Origin: Glebionis coronaria
Lineage: Eukaryota; Streptophyta; Magnoliopsida; Asterales; Asteraceae
Length of the DNA stretch: 64,000 bases
Direction: 5' to 3'
Assembly (NCBI GenBank): GCA_025667525.1
Contig: CM046876.1
Span: 528,838,538 to 528,902,537, forward strand
A model generated the notes under the pieces. That model was not told where the DNA came from, searched no databases, and saw only the letters and a list, made by a program, of their open reading frames with translations. Positions within the stretch are counted from its first letter, which is position 1, and every line of letters begins with the position of its first letter. Positions 23,825 to 36,097 of this stretch are shown here, piece by piece. A program made the position numbers and the translations under genes.

Positions 23825-24055
23825 CAATACTCGCGTCCTGTCACAGTTCCAAAAAGTTCCTTCCGTTCTAACACACGTACGACTCTTGCTCTATTTGCGG
23901 GTCTCAGCTCTGGATACTCTTCCATGTGTCGTTGGATTTCCGGTCAGTTAAAGTTGCACGCGAAGGTGATAAATCATTGTAAGTTCCTAAGCACTCGGAA
24001 AATAGCAAGAGCATCTAAGCAATGGGAGTACATCTTATGTGGGGTTCTAGGTGAA
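23825..24055 (-). pseudogene. Helitron Rep (rolling-circle replication initiator) remnant
   Basis: The minus strand reads MYSHCLDALAIFRVLRN, then FITFACNFN, PEIQRHMEEYPELRP and ANRARVV, and FGTVTG. This follows the order of the Helitron Rep/helicase-like region (DALAI..., ITFTCN..., WPEI..., DRADVV..., FG.V). In-frame stops occur before FITF and in place of the W before PEIQ. Nothing downstream continues the catalytic part, so it is a decayed piece. No search was run; the match is from recalled family sequence. Confidence 0.65.
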
Positions 24056-26550
24056 AGAACGGGTCATATTAACCTTACAACTATACAATAAACCCCCGTG
24101 ACATATTGCTGAAACAAACAACTACCCCTAAACAGCAACCCAAATTTGGAGACCTTTCTTATCTAGGTAGATTGCATATTATTAATATCAAGTCATCTTG
24201 TAATTTGTGCATTTACACACTAAATTTTTTGTAGGGTACATATGAAGATAATGTACATATGAAGATAATGTACAACCGCCTGCAGTTTCTTCTTTAGAGG
24301 TAGGTTTCAGCTGAATGGCCAAATCACGACTACTGAAAGTGGTGTCATATTTGGTCATTTTATGCATTAAAATTTCTATAATGGTCGACCATCCAAGCAA
24401 TATAGTTATTAAAATTTGGAGCAGTAGAAGCACGTCAAAAACACTATCTCTTAACATTATCTAATTCCAACTATTCAATATCTCATAATCATTTTCAAAA
24501 CACGGTATTAATTAAAATTAAAATCCTTAGTTATCATACATAGTAGAAGATACGCGCAAGTCATTTTTAAACCCATCAAACCAGTTCTGCCATTTCTTTA
24601 CCCAAATCAACCCATATATATGTAAATGGGTTGAAATAGTCACCACTAACAGAAGTAGATCATTTTTAGTATACAACTAAACGTATTTAAAGTATAATAA
24701 AAGCATACCTTGACTCCATCTTTCTCGAGTATATAATCAAGATCTCTTGAAACCAACAACAACTAAAGACCTTCGTAACTTGCTGTTCCAATAAACAAAA
24801 ACGGTTCTAGTAGTTATTTTTACTTATTCATTTACGTTTTAATAAAAAAAACAAATAAAGAGGGTAAAGGCTTTCTATATATATCTAGAGCCACCGAGAG
24901 TACATAGCTGATGGAGTTGTTCTTTTTGGACGACAATACGATTAAAGTACAATTATTAGTAATATGATCAGAAAATACACACCTCCCACCACATCTACAA
25001 TAATGGCTCTGTTACAGCTTGAACCTCATGTGTGAATGATAAGCAAGCATGACTGGAATACCGACTTTGTTACTTAGCATTTTGGCAAGGACATTCATTT
25101 CAAATATGGCTATATAAAGATTTATGACTAAAAAAAGATGGTTCTTTTGAAGTTTGTAGATGACAGATCCATGTTAGAAGACATGAAAAAGAAAAACAGC
25201 CTATGGGAAAACAATAGAAGTCTGAAACTAAGAATTTAGCAACTCCTGTATGTAAATTTAAACGAAGCAAATATTCACACACGTGTTAAAGGGAACGAAC
25301 AATTTTTTATTTGTGTTTACTTCATGCATTTAACAATTTCAACAGCTTTATCAAAGATACATCACTTAAATGATTTCAAATCAAGATTGCATCTTTAAGT
25401 GTGATCGTGCACATCGTTGTCAAATTACACCAAGATTCACTAAAGAAGATAAAAAAGTATATGACGTAACTGGCATGAAAACATTAATATATCCTGCTAA
25501 TGAGGTAGTCAAGTAGAAACCTGAACACGGCCAACTGCTCCTAATTTTCAGTTTTCTATATCATAGAATCACTTTCAAAACGAAAATTCAAACACCCCTT
25601 AAAAAGCATCAGTCTTTATTCATATAACTGCATAAGCAAAGCTAACAAAAAAAAAGTTTCAAGAAACGCACCTGTGATATCTAATGCATCACTTCCTTCA
25701 ACTTTCAACTTCACAACGTACGTTTAAAAGAAAAAAAAAATACACCTTTGTAAGAATTTAAAAAAATTAAACCTTTCAATGCATGAAAAAAGAACTATCA
25801 CTGACTCCACGGTAGCCTTTATTAGACGTGTTTAGGTTATTTTTAAAAAGGTGCAAAGATTAGACTGGATTTTACCTTCCTGGTTATTTCTTCCAACCTT
25901 GTTCCATTCCTTTTTACAGTAACTGCTTTTCTACAAACACACAAACAAACAAAAAACCGCACATTAGTATCTGCTAAAACAAAACGCGTAATAGTGCTAA
26001 TCTGGATTAAAAACCTCATCTTATACCTAAAACTATTTGGGGGACGTTCCTAATCTGTATGTTTTTAATTATGATTTCATCAAAGAGTCCAAATGTATAA
26101 AAAAGATTGAAAGAAATTTATGGAAAACCATACTTACCGAATGAATTTGGAACTAAGGGTTCGCCTTATTTCCTAAGCGGTCATCTCTTTCCAGAATACT
26201 AATAAAAAAAAACCGTTTCATTTTATCCTTTTCTCCTCCTATTTGGAAGAACAATCAAAATCACAAATCACAAAATTGAAAGAACAAATGCAAATAATTG
26301 AAAGAGCCTAATTATAAAGCATCATCAACAGCTATTAATTATAATAACAGATCACAAAAAGAAAATCGCAAATCTAATAAACACAAAATTACCAGGAGGT
26401 GACAGGGCCGTCTGGATCTATGCAATTATTAGGGTTTTCATATGAGGATAAGATTTACAGATGTGGATGTAATATGCAAATCCACTGCTGGGTGTAATAT
26501 AAAATCAATGGCTACAAAGGGGTTTTAGAAAGAACCCATACTTTCCAAAC

Positions 26551-26697
26551 AATCAAACGGTTTAGATGTAGATTGGGTTGGGAACCCATACCAATGAACA
26601 GGGAGTGAGGAAATCGAACGGCAGAGATGTAGATTGGGTTAGGAACCCATACCAATGAACAGGGGAGGGAGGAAATCCAATGGCAGATATGTAGTCT
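26551..26697. repeat. 61-62 bp tandem repeat, 2.4 copies
   Basis: Units start at 26551, 26612 and 26674 with AATC(A/G/C)AA(C/T)GG, and contain GATGTAGATTGGGTT followed by GGAACCCATACCAATGAACA. It sits near the 5' end of the Helitron. Confidence 0.8.
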
Positions 26698-26967
26698 AAA
26701 TATTCCTCCCCTCACAAAGTTTATATTGTTTTTTAATATTGTGTTTCCAATTCCCCTTATTGTATTAAGGGGGTAATGTATCATATATGTTGTACACTCA
26801 ATATATTTAACTATGATATAAATATTTAAATTTATAGATATTTTCATATTTTGTGACGCTTTAATTCACGTCTCAGAAACACTATGACCCGCTATGGGTT
26901 GAAAAAGCATGAGGTTTGGCTATGCCGTCACGTCACGTCTCACGCTATCCGAAACCTTGCTTTGAAT

Positions 26968-27552
26968 GCTTCCCATCTCGTCCATTGATATCCTTCAAAG
27001 GTTAAATGGTGTTACTTTGAAACTCGGTCCAAGCTAGTCGGTTGAATTAGTTTCGATCATGGTTCTAACTGAGACTTTGTTTCAAAATTGTCTAACATTC
27101 ATAGAATGCAAAATTCAAATGATAAAGAGTTCGATATTCGATTGCAGCTTCTTTATAGACAGTATTTTCAAAAGTCCTATTTAGATGCCTAAGTAAGACA
27201 TTATTATAAATCGAAGAAAATTGACCAACTTTAAGACGAATTGTACATTTCCATTTGATGGTAACAGAGTCATAACTTTTTTTCAGTCACCCATTTTGCT
27301 ATGAAAGTACTCAGTTACCTCTGACCAAAACGCTTTCACTTCTGTTGTCTTTTTTCTGGAACGTACGTCTCCAAAACGTGTATCCAAGCTTTACACAAAA
27401 CTACTTCCTCTCTGTCCATGGTTGGTTTGAACCCATTTTTTATATGGTATAAAAATTGTTTCATGTAAAAATTGTCTAAATAGGAAACGATCATTATCCA
27501 TTTTGTAGCAGACTCTTTCTCCCCCTTTCTTTAACATAAGAAAGTAGCACTA
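26968..27552. other. Upstream region of F-box copy 2
   Basis: No gene is visible. The last 60 bases resemble the sequence just before copy 1 (CATTTTGTAGCA and the AGTAGCA(G/C)TAATGG context at both start codons), so the duplication includes at least the proximal promoter or leader. Confidence 0.6.
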
Positions 27553-27761
27553 ATGGAGGAACATCAATCTAAACCAAAAACAATCAGATCTAATGAAATT
27601 ACCAAAGACAAAGGAGAAGATTATATCAGCTTGTTACCAGATTGTTTACTTATTGATATCATTTCTCGTTTACCCGAAACAAAAGAAGCGATTCGAACAG
27701 GTACCCTCTCCAAACGTTGGCAACATCTTTGGCCTTATGTTTCTAACCTCGTTTTTATATT

Positions 27762-27952
27762 TGTTAGATAAATATTGTATATTAGGCATGTAAATATCCT
27801 AGCATATATCAAGGGATTTCTTAGCATAAATTACGTTTTGCTAATTAGAGAGATTATAGGAATCATGTATACCCCAGTAATAGTTATCATCATTGTATGC
27901 ACTATATAAGTTGATTGATATCAATGAGAAAGGCAACGATTCCATTCTTTCA
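27762..27952 (+). repeat. Copia 5' LTR
   Basis: This short 191-bp LTR begins TGTTAGATAAATATTG and ends CATTCTTTCA directly before the primer binding site. There is no second copy in the window. Confidence 0.8.
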
Positions 27953-27965
27953 TGGTATCAAAGCC
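27953..27965 (+). other. Copia primer binding site, initiator Met tRNA type
   Basis: TGGTATCAAAGCC has one mismatch to the common TGGTATCAGAGCC. Confidence 0.85.
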
Positions 27966-28011
27966 AAAATCGATCCTTCTTTAACCTTTTCTTCTTTTTC
28001 TTCTTAACACC

Positions 28012-28508
28012 ATGGCTGACAAAATACATCCTGCTCTCACAGTCACCAACATCAAAAACATAATCCCAACCCTTGAGATGGAAAAAGGTTTGTATTCATC
28101 ATGGGCTGAGCTCTTCAAGATTCATTGTAGGGCACACCAAGTGATCGACTTTATCATACCACCCACTGCTGCCTCTTCTTCCACAGAAAAAGAAAAAGAA
28201 AAAAGAAAAAGAAGACCCTCCCCTCAATCACGCAGCCAAGTCGCGACTCGATGCCATTGTTCTTCAATGGATATATACCACTATCTCTAGTGATCTTCTC
28301 AACACCATCTTGCAACCTGATTCTACTGCTGCTCAAGCATGGAAACGCCTTCAAAATATTTTTGAAGATAACAAACACTCTCGAGCCGTGTATTTGGAAA
28401 ATCAATTCTCCAATATTCGTCTTGACAACTTCTCTAATGTCTCTTCCTACTGCCAAGAGACCAAGATGATCGCGGATCGCGGATCAACTTTCTAATGTAG
28501 GTGCTCCA
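28012..28508 (+). pseudogene. Copia gag N-terminal part, two frameshifts
   Basis: Gag begins MADKIHPALTVTNIKNIIP (28012) and shows the Copia gag order: YSSWAELFKIHCRAH, DAIVLQWIYTTIS, AWKRLQNIFEDN, NFSNVSSYCQETK. A shift near 28205 in an A-rich tract (GAAAAAGAAAAAAG) moves the frame. A second shift near 28480 is a 7-bp tandem duplication (CGCGGAT twice), after which gag-pol continues in the frame at 28509. Confidence 0.8.
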
Positions 28509-31500
28509 GTGTCAAATCAACGGCTTGTTTTGCAACTAATAGCAGGTCTTAATGAAAACTATGATGGTATCGCCACCATCATTCAACAAAGTGATCCATT
28601 ACCTCCATTTTATGAAGCTCGGTCCAAGCTTATTCTCGAAGAGACTCGTAAAGCCAAACAAGCAACAGTTGCTGCTCAATCCGCAGGTACTGCTCTTCTC
28701 ACATCAATGGCTCCTAATGAAACTAAAAGTCAGAATCATGGTTTTGGCAATGTTTCCCGTGGTCGTGGAAACTCAGGACGTGGACGTGGCAATTCTGGTC
28801 GTGGTAATAATGGTAGAGGTCGTGGAAACCATGGTCGCGGTAGAAGTAATTATGGACGAAGCAGTAGCGGCGATTATTTTTCTCAACAAAATGGGCCTCT
28901 TCACCATTTCTGGTTCCCATATCCACCGTGGGCGTGGCAACAACAGTCATGGGCTGTTCCTCCTTGCCCATACCCGACTTCTTCTTGGGCTCGATCCACA
29001 AACTCGAACCCTTCTTCTGGTATTCTTGGTCCTCGACCCAATACCTCCTATGCACCATCAGTTGCACCCACAGACCTTGAAAATGCAATGCACACCATGA
29101 CTCTCAACACTCCAGATGAAAATTGGTATTTGGACACCGGTGCCACGTCTCACATGGCATCAAATCAAGGTATTTTCTCATCTTACTTTAATATGCCTCA
29201 TCGAAAAGATGTTATTGTTGGTAGCGGGCATACACTTCCGGTTCGTGGTTATGGACATGCATCTTTATCCTCTCCTAATCCTCCTTTACGTTTACAAAAT
29301 ATTCTTCATGTTCCTAACCTGATTAAAAATTTGATCTCGGTACGTCGTTTTACTACTGATAATTTTGTCACTATTGCTTTTGATCCTTTCGGTTTTGATG
29401 TGAAGGATTACATGACGGGAACACCACTCATGAGATGCAATAGTACCGGGGATCTCTATCCTCTTCCAAAGTCCATGCTTCAACGAGCTTCATCGCCTTC
29501 CGCTTTTACCGTACTTTCTTCAAATCTATGGCATTCCCGTTTAGGACATCCAGGAGAAGCTACTTTACGCTCTCTTCGGAAAAATAAGGTTATTTCATGT
29601 AAACGTACTTCTCCTTCTTTACTTTGTGAACCTTGTGTTTTTGGGAAGCATATTAAAATGCCATTTTTGGATTCTACTACTTGCACTACTATGCCATTTG
29701 ACATCGTACATAGTGATGTGTGGACCTCGCCAACCTTAAGTTCCGCGGGACACAAGTACTATGTATTGTTTTTAGATGATTATACCAACTTCTTATGGAC
29801 CTTTCCAATTGGAAACAAATCACAGGTTTACTCCATGTTCATATCTTTTAGTAGTTTTATCCGAAATCAGTTTGATAAAAGTATTAAATGTTTTCAGTGC
29901 GACAATGGCAAAGAATACAAGAATGATTCTTTTCAACGTTTCTGTCACCAAAACGGCATGGCTTTTCGCTTCTCATGTCCACATACTTCATCACAAAATG
30001 GTAAAGCCGAAAGGAAAATCCGTGCCATCAACAATATTGTTCGTACCCTTCTTGCTCATTCTTCCATGCCACCCACTTTTTGGCATCACGCTCTCGACAT
30101 GGCAACCTATCTCTTGAATATTCTTCCTAGCAAATTACTTTCTAACAGCTCTCCCACTCAAATACTTTATAACCGTAATCCTAGTTACAATCATTTACGA
30201 GTTTTTGGTTGCCTTTGTTACCCATTATTACCTTCTACTAGCATCAACAAACTTCAGTCCCGATCAATCCCGTGTGTCTTCTTAGGCTATCCACCAACCC
30301 ATCGCGGATATAAATGTTACGATTTATCAACTCGTAAAATTATAATCTCGCGACATGTTTTGTTTGATGAAACTAAATTCCCTTTTGCTACCATTCACAC
30401 TCCTACCCCTTCATCATACACCTTTCTGCATGACAACATTAGTCCATATTTTACTGCCCACTTTTCTCCAACCATCAACACACCTTCTGACCCTCCAATT
30501 TCCAGCAACCATACTTCACCAAATAGCCCATCCTCTTCATCTAATGAACAAAGAGGTCACCAACCAGACTTCCAAACAACCTGCACCTCGCCCCCATCTT
30601 CCCCAGTTGCTCCATCTCCTTCTCAACCTGTTTCATCAGTCCCTCGTACATCACCATCTACATCTCAATCTTCCCTCATATCCTCTCCTCGACACACTGC
30701 CCCTCGTGTTTCTCGGGCTCAGGTCATATCTCGGCCACCTCCACCTCGCACAATTACAACTCGTAGTATGCATGGTATTACAAAAACCAAGACCCCTTTT
30801 AGTCTTTCCACCACTCTTACTCCATCTCCACTCCCTAAAAACCCAAAAGATGCTTTGTCCGACCCTAACTGGAATAATGCAATGTCCGACGAGTTTCATG
30901 CTCTCATTCAAAATAAGACATGGGAACTTGTACCTCGCACTCCAGGCATGAATATTATTCGATCCATGTGGGTTTTTCGTCATAAGAGGAAATCTGATGG
31001 TTCTTTTGAAAGGCATAAAGCCCGTCTCGTTGGTGACGGTAGATCTCAACAACTTGGTGTGGATTGTGATGAAACATTTAGTCCGGTTGTTAAACCGGCC
31101 ACGATACGCACGGTTCTTTCTATTGCATTATCCCATTCTTGGCCTATACATCAATTGGACGTTAAAAATGCATTTTTGCATGGTTCATTACATGAAACGG
31201 TTTATATGCATCAACCTATGGGATTTCGGGATCCGCATTATCCGGATCATGTGTGCTTGCTTAAGAAATCTCTTTACGGACTCAAACAAGCTCCGCGAGC
31301 TTGGTATCAACGGTTCGCTGATTTTGTTTCTACTATTGGTTTCATACACAGCAAGTGTGATCATTCATTATTTATTTATCAACATGGTCGTGATACAGCC
31401 TATATTTTATTGTATGTTGATGACATAATTCTGACAACATCATCACCACATCTCCAACAACGTATCATGTCTCTTCTTGCTAAAGAATTTGCAATGAGTG

Positions 31501-32039
31501 ACCTTGGACCATTGAGTTATTTTTTGGGAATTTCTGTTAAAAGACATGCAGGTGGTCTTTTTCTTTCTCAGCGGACTTATGCAGAAGATATACTTAAGCG
31601 TGCAGGCATGTCTACATGTAACCCAGTTGCTACCCCTGTCGACACTAACTCTAAGCTGAGTATTTCTTCCGGTTCTCCATATGAAGATCCTACTCATTAT
31701 AGAAGTCTCGCTGGGGCTCTACAATATCTTACCTTTACAAGACCCGATATCTCATATGCTGTGAAACAAATTTGTTTACATATGCACGATCCTAAAGTTG
31801 ATCATATGAACGCCCTCAAGAGGATTTTGCGTTACATTCGTGGCACTGTTAACTATGGTTTACATCTTTACCCTTCAAAATTTGCTACTCTTGTATCGTA
31901 TACAGATGCTGATTGGGGGGGGGGATGTCCAGATACGCGGCGATCTACATCCGGTTATTGTGTTTTCTTGGGTGACAACCTTATTTCTTGGTCGTCCAAG
32001 CGTCAACCCACCTTATATGATGTCTTGGGATTGGAATGA
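28509..32039 (+). pseudogene. Copia gag(C-term)-protease-integrase-RT-RNase H
   Basis: This is a long open frame of about 1170 codons. Gag ends in an RG-rich tract ([10 protein letters not shown] repeats, residues ~85-120) where other Copia elements have a CCHC knuckle; I see no CCHC here. Protease is [10 protein letters not shown]. The integrase zinc region is [10 protein letters not shown] with CEPCVFGKH, and its core shows HSDVW, DNGKEY and NGKAERKIR. Reverse transcriptase shows [24 protein letters not shown] and YVDD. RNase H starts [19 protein letters not shown], with a G10 run at 31915-31924, and stops after SSKRQPT. The last codons to the stop at 32037-32039 are F-box DNA read out of frame. 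Lineage is RE1-like by motif; the exact clade is unsure. Confidence 0.88.
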
Positions 32040-33134
32040 TCAACGCCTCTCCGATATTATTTCCTTTATCGACAAAACCCTAACTCAATGTCGCCAATCT
32101 AACCTCACTAAATTCAAACTGTGTACCCCTTATGATGTTATATATGAATCACGCGTGAATAGCTGGATTCGGTTCGCGCTTAGTTGTAATGTTCAAGACC
32201 TTGAGTTGTCTATAGATAACGATGATGAGGAGAGCGCGTTTGTGCTAGATGACTTCTTTTTTGCCAACTCGAGTTTTACTCGTTTGAAATTGGAAGGCTG
32301 TGTCTTTGATCCAGCTGGTGCTATTAGTTGGACAAACCTCAAGAGTTTGCATATTTCAAAAGGGGAATTAGATGCGGATTTGATTCAAAATATATTATCC
32401 GGAAGTCCGCTTTTGGAAACTTTGTACTTGCTAAGGTGCCATGGTTTTGGGCGAATTGATATTACTTCAAAGAGTGTTAAGGAATTTGTGCTTAATGGAT
32501 ATTTTGATCCTGTAGAGCGGCAATGGCCGGATCTTGCAGATATTGTCGAAATAAATGCGCCTCATATTTTGTCACTATCAATCTTACAAGATTTGTTGTT
32601 ATGGAAGGTTGTGTTGCTAGATGTGTCTTCATTAGTTGAAGCTGAATTAGATTGTGAGCACGCTGGCCGTTATGAGGCAACATATAAGGAAGCAAGGGAA
32701 GAGATGCTTAAAGGTTTCCTACTAAGCCTTCGTCATGTCAAAAAGCTTAAAATTGGCTATTTCTGTTTAAGGGTAATTTCGCCTCAATTTTTTTCTTTTT
32801 ACTTTTTACAATTTGTGTATTTGTAGGACTTGTTTATCATTAGCTTTAGGAAAACTTTATTTGGTTATATGTGGAATGCTTGTTTGGACTTTGGATGTAC
32901 ATTTTGTAACTGATGATTGCAACCCGGATAGTATAAATCGGATAATTAATTGTTTGAAGCTAAAGATCTCATTTTTTCTATTATATAATGATTTCATACA
33001 TGTATTGCACCATTCTCATTGCTATATTCTGTTTGTAGACTCTCACTCAATTGAAGGCTAAAGGTTTCACTTTTCCGTCAAACGCGAAGAGGTATCTTAA
33101 ATATTGTGATGAAGAAGACTCAGACTCAGACTAA

Positions 33135-34060
33135 TCTCTACTCATTTTTTTCCATCAAACTTGAAGGTTCTGTCTGTTTCATTAGTTGGATACTCTGTTA
33201 ACATTTGATGGAGCTACATTACTAGTATGATAGTGATTAATTCTCCAAATGAAGACCGCGAGGAATTACTGCTTGATCATGGACGTAAAGGTGATGAGGT
33301 TATTGATGGAAATTTGAATTCATGTTTAGGCTAGAAATGGTTACTGCATTCCAAATGCGTATACATTAGTTACTTCCAAGTGACTGTGAACAGCTTTTCA
33401 ACAATGCTTGTAGAAATCTTGTTATTGGCAATCTTTTAAGAATCCTAGTCACAAACTTATTAACTATCGGTGCTAACTAAGTTGTTCATTGTTGTATCTT
33501 ATCTTTCTTCTTAAGTCCCTATGTTTAGTCATCTATGATGCTGGTTTTGTCATATGCGATATGCTCTTGTGAATCTTCTTAGACTAGGTCGTGGTCATGT
33601 ACCTGAGGATAAAAGTATTTTCCCGAACATTGTAATATAGGTTAGTTTAATGAACAAAAGAAACCCACCTTGTTCATTTCCGAACATATAAATATAGGTT
33701 GGTGTGAGATGCTCGGTCATGAACATATATCACTTTCTTCACTCCCAGATTTTCTTGAAAGTTTTCGAAACATTTTTTCTCCACTCAGGCTTCATGCTAG
33801 ATGGGTAGTGGAGCCCTTCTTGTGACCCGGTGTAGTTGATTTTTACTGGATTCGTGGATATTGATAGGGGTGTAGTTGCTTACAGGGTTAGTAACTGCCT
33901 TTCTTGTTTATTAGAGGATTAGTATAGATCACTATTCTAATAGTGGCCATGTGAACATAATGGCAACAATTTACGTGAGAGTGTTAGTCCTCTACTGATT
34001 TAAGAATGCGTGCTCATATTCTTGATGTAATGAGTTAATTAGGCGTATAAGAGAATTCCT
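33135..34060 (+). repeat. 3' flank of F-box copy 2, duplicated from 17785-18840
   Basis: It is collinear with the region after copy 1. Copy 1 has extra blocks, for example around 18595-18720. Similarity fades after TTCTTGATGTAATGAGTTA in both (18796 and 34019). Confidence 0.75.
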
Positions 34061-35410
34061 ATTCTAGAATGTTTACCTACGATTCAATGAATTAAAGTCT
34101 TTAGTTTGACTTTCAAAAGTTCGGTATCCACTAAAATTTGTAGTGGTGACATTTTTTAAAAACTATGTTCATAAAAAGGAGACTGAGTGGAATTACATTG
34201 ATTCATAATTTATTCTCTTCCATATGAGTAAAAGTATGTGTGAATATAAATCGGTGTGTTTTCTAAGTGATTTTAAATTCTCACTGCTGATTTCTTTAAA
34301 AGTTAACTGATCTGCTGTGTGTTGTGACACGGTCACACAACTTTGAGTTGTATTCTATCTCTGTTATTTTATAATTAGCATTCATCAACACGTGCAGTCC
34401 GAATCAATTTAATTTTTTTTGTGACCTGTTGACTCACTTTCAACTGATATCTTGGAGTCGCAGCTTCATTGGTTGTGGTTGCTGTTGTTGTTGCTTTGAT
34501 TTACACATTGCTGCACCTAATCAGTACATCTGTAGGAACCTGCTATAGTTTAACTTCTTATTGTATGTGATGGTTCTATGAATTCTTAGTAAAAGCATCC
34601 AAACATTTTAGAGTGATAGTCACAAACCGTTTTGCCACTAGGCCACACCTGAGTGGTTGAAATGGTACCTGTTATGATGCGTTAAAAAAGCTTTCTGGAA
34701 ATTGGAATGGGTATTTGAATGTCTGCTGCAAGATGCTGTACTATGGTTGTGGGATGAAGTCTTCGTGTGTGAACTGCCATAATCAGTAACCCGTTGATCT
34801 TACAGATACAAAAGAGAGGTGGATCGAACACAACTCTGGATAACAACATTTTGTAACAAACGTCCTGCATTCATGCTAAGTCACTTTAAACAAAACACAA
34901 ATGCTTGCCGGAGGCTGCTTGTCTCCTTACATTCATGGTAGATGTATTGCCAAAATGCCAAATAAGTCTTCTCACAACATTTTGTCTACAAACGTCATGC
35001 ATTCATCACACTAAGCCTTCTCACAAATGAGAATTGGTATAAAAATAGCAGTCACGAAAAATTAAAGGTTGGATACTTCACAAATATTGACAGTTGATAG
35101 TTTGACGGGCCTCATCACTTTTCCTTTGTATTCCAGTACTATTTGCGCGCTGTTACTTAAGCCAGATGCTTATGCAGCAGGCCAAGATGTTTGGGAAATT
35201 TCAATTATCTAAACGTTGCAGGATCCTTTCTTAACACTAGCACGGACAACACGACTGTAAACAAAAAGCCTTATAGAAAGAGAGTTGAGACAAACGTAAA
35301 CTCCTTCAGTTTCTCACACACTGATACGAACAAGATACATCTAAATCCTGATGGCCAACAATCAAACTTGTCCCTCTGAACATCCAAAAAGAAAAAAAAT
35401 CAGAGTCAAA
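34061..35410. other. Intergenic; includes a partial copy of the tRNA-flank repeat
   Basis: There is no gene. Around 35030-35160 the text GAATTGGTATAAAAATAGCAG through GGGCCTCATCACTTTTCCTTTG resembles 36915-37080 and 40215-40305, making this a third, partial copy of the duplicated tRNA-flank block. Confidence 0.55.
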
Positions 35411-35835
35411 TCAAACATCCAAAAAGATACAATCTCCAAACACATGAGCATCATCTTGAGCAATTTGATTGAAACTAACGTCAGGTTTACTCAATAGATC
35501 AAAAGGATTCGACGCAGTCACCATGATACCCTTCGATGTAGATGCCTTATTAGATGTAGACGCCCTATTCTTTGCACCCTCCTTAAATTTAGACGATTTG
35601 ATTTTGGGACGATCAGCAAACTTAGGTTTAGGAACCACAAACGCTATATTATTACCCCCTTTAACCACTTTCTTAATCCATGAAACCCCTCGTCATCCAC
35701 TCATCCACATTCAGGTTTGAGCTATGGACCTCCTTAGTAGTCTTTCGGAAAATATCCGACAAATGCCTAAATACAGAACACGTACCAGATTGTGGAGGCT
35801 TCCATTCATACTCATGACACAGTTTCAACCGTACA
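35411..35835 (-). pseudogene. LINE ORF1 (zinc-knuckle gag-like) remnant
   Basis: On the minus strand KLCHEYEWKPPQSGTCSVF and RHLSDIFRKTTKEV match the order of plant LINE ORF1 zinc-knuckle proteins (EYEWKPP.C..C..FGH...C), with the Cys/His set partly lost. After a shift near 35670 the frame reads FVVPKPKFADRPKIK and TASNPFDLLSK, the usual continuation in such proteins. No reverse transcriptase is attached. The match is by recalled motif. Confidence 0.55.
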
Positions 35836-36057
35836 ACAATTTCCCTCTAACTTTACGACAACCACAACCAAATAGGTGTACCACTGATCATCCATGGTCC
35901 ATTCTCGAGTACATTTTAAGCGCCTTTAAATAGTTCAAAAATCAAAGAAAAAGAACCCTTTTGCATCTATTGTCACCTTTTCTTTTCTAAACTTACTCCA
36001 AGCATTACAAGTAACCCTTAAGAAACATAGAATTTGCAAAATTTTAAAAAGTAGGAT

Positions 36058-36064
36058 GTTGAGA

Positions 36065-36097
<33 letters not shown>

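Larger units (their letters stand above)
22412..26838 (-). mobile_element. Helitron carrying a captured R2R3-MYB fragment
   Basis: On the minus strand the 3' end reads CCCGCG-loop-CGCGGG (stem 22436-22441 with 22424-22429), then CATTAATCCTAG ending at 22412, followed by host T: a Helitron hairpin plus CTRR terminus. The 5' end is TCTATAAATTTAAATA from 26838, preceded by host A, giving insertion between A and T with no target duplication. Both flanks belong to the MITE above. Inside are remnants of the Helitron Rep protein (about 24050-23825), two MYB exons near the 3' end and a tandem repeat near the 5' end. It is 4427 bp long; no intact helicase frame remains. Confidence 0.82.
22160..26959. 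mobile_element. hAT-type MITE interrupted by a Helitron
   Basis: CATGGTTCTAAAAGGCTC at 22160 faces CAAGGTTTCGGATAGCG (reverse complement of the right end at 26959). CTTTGAAT at 22152-22159 recurs at 26960-26967, a perfect 8-bp duplication. Without the Helitron the element would be 373 bp. It is rich in CACGTC/GACGTG and AAGGCGTG words, like the repeat near the start of the window. Finding both ends of one MITE on either side independently supports the Helitron boundaries. Confidence 0.8.
27762..32014 (+). mobile_element. Ty1/Copia (RE1-like) retrotransposon, 3' end missing
   Basis: The 5' LTR (27762-27952), primer binding site and gag-pol are present in order, but the sequence stops inside RNase H (WSSKRQPT). 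There is no 3' LTR and no matching target duplication. F-box sequence resumes within a few bases. The insertion is in the sense direction of the F-box gene. Confidence 0.88.
27553..33134 (+). pseudogene. F-box/LRR protein gene, copy 2, split by a Copia element
   Basis: The first part is 27553-27761 (F-box [30 protein letters not shown], then NLVFIF). The gene resumes at about 32016 ([14 protein letters not shown]) and runs open through SSFTRLKLEGCVF, SGSPLLETLYL and LLSLRHVKKLKIGYFCL to the donor at 32772|32773. The intron is 32773-33038 (GTAATT...TTTGTAG, phase 0) and the last exon 33039-33134 ends YCDEEDSDSD then TAA. Apart from the insertion and the loss of about two bases at the joint I see no other lesion, so this copy was probably intact until the Copia insertion. 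It has the full length that copy 1 lost. The F-box would join an SCF ubiquitin ligase; the substrate is unknown. Confidence 0.85.

Noticed and set aside
31840..32826. A single 328-codon frame joining Copia tail and F-box sequence
   Set aside because: The first part is Copia RNase H DNA read out of frame. Only the part from about 32019 is F-box coding, so no true fusion protein is supported.
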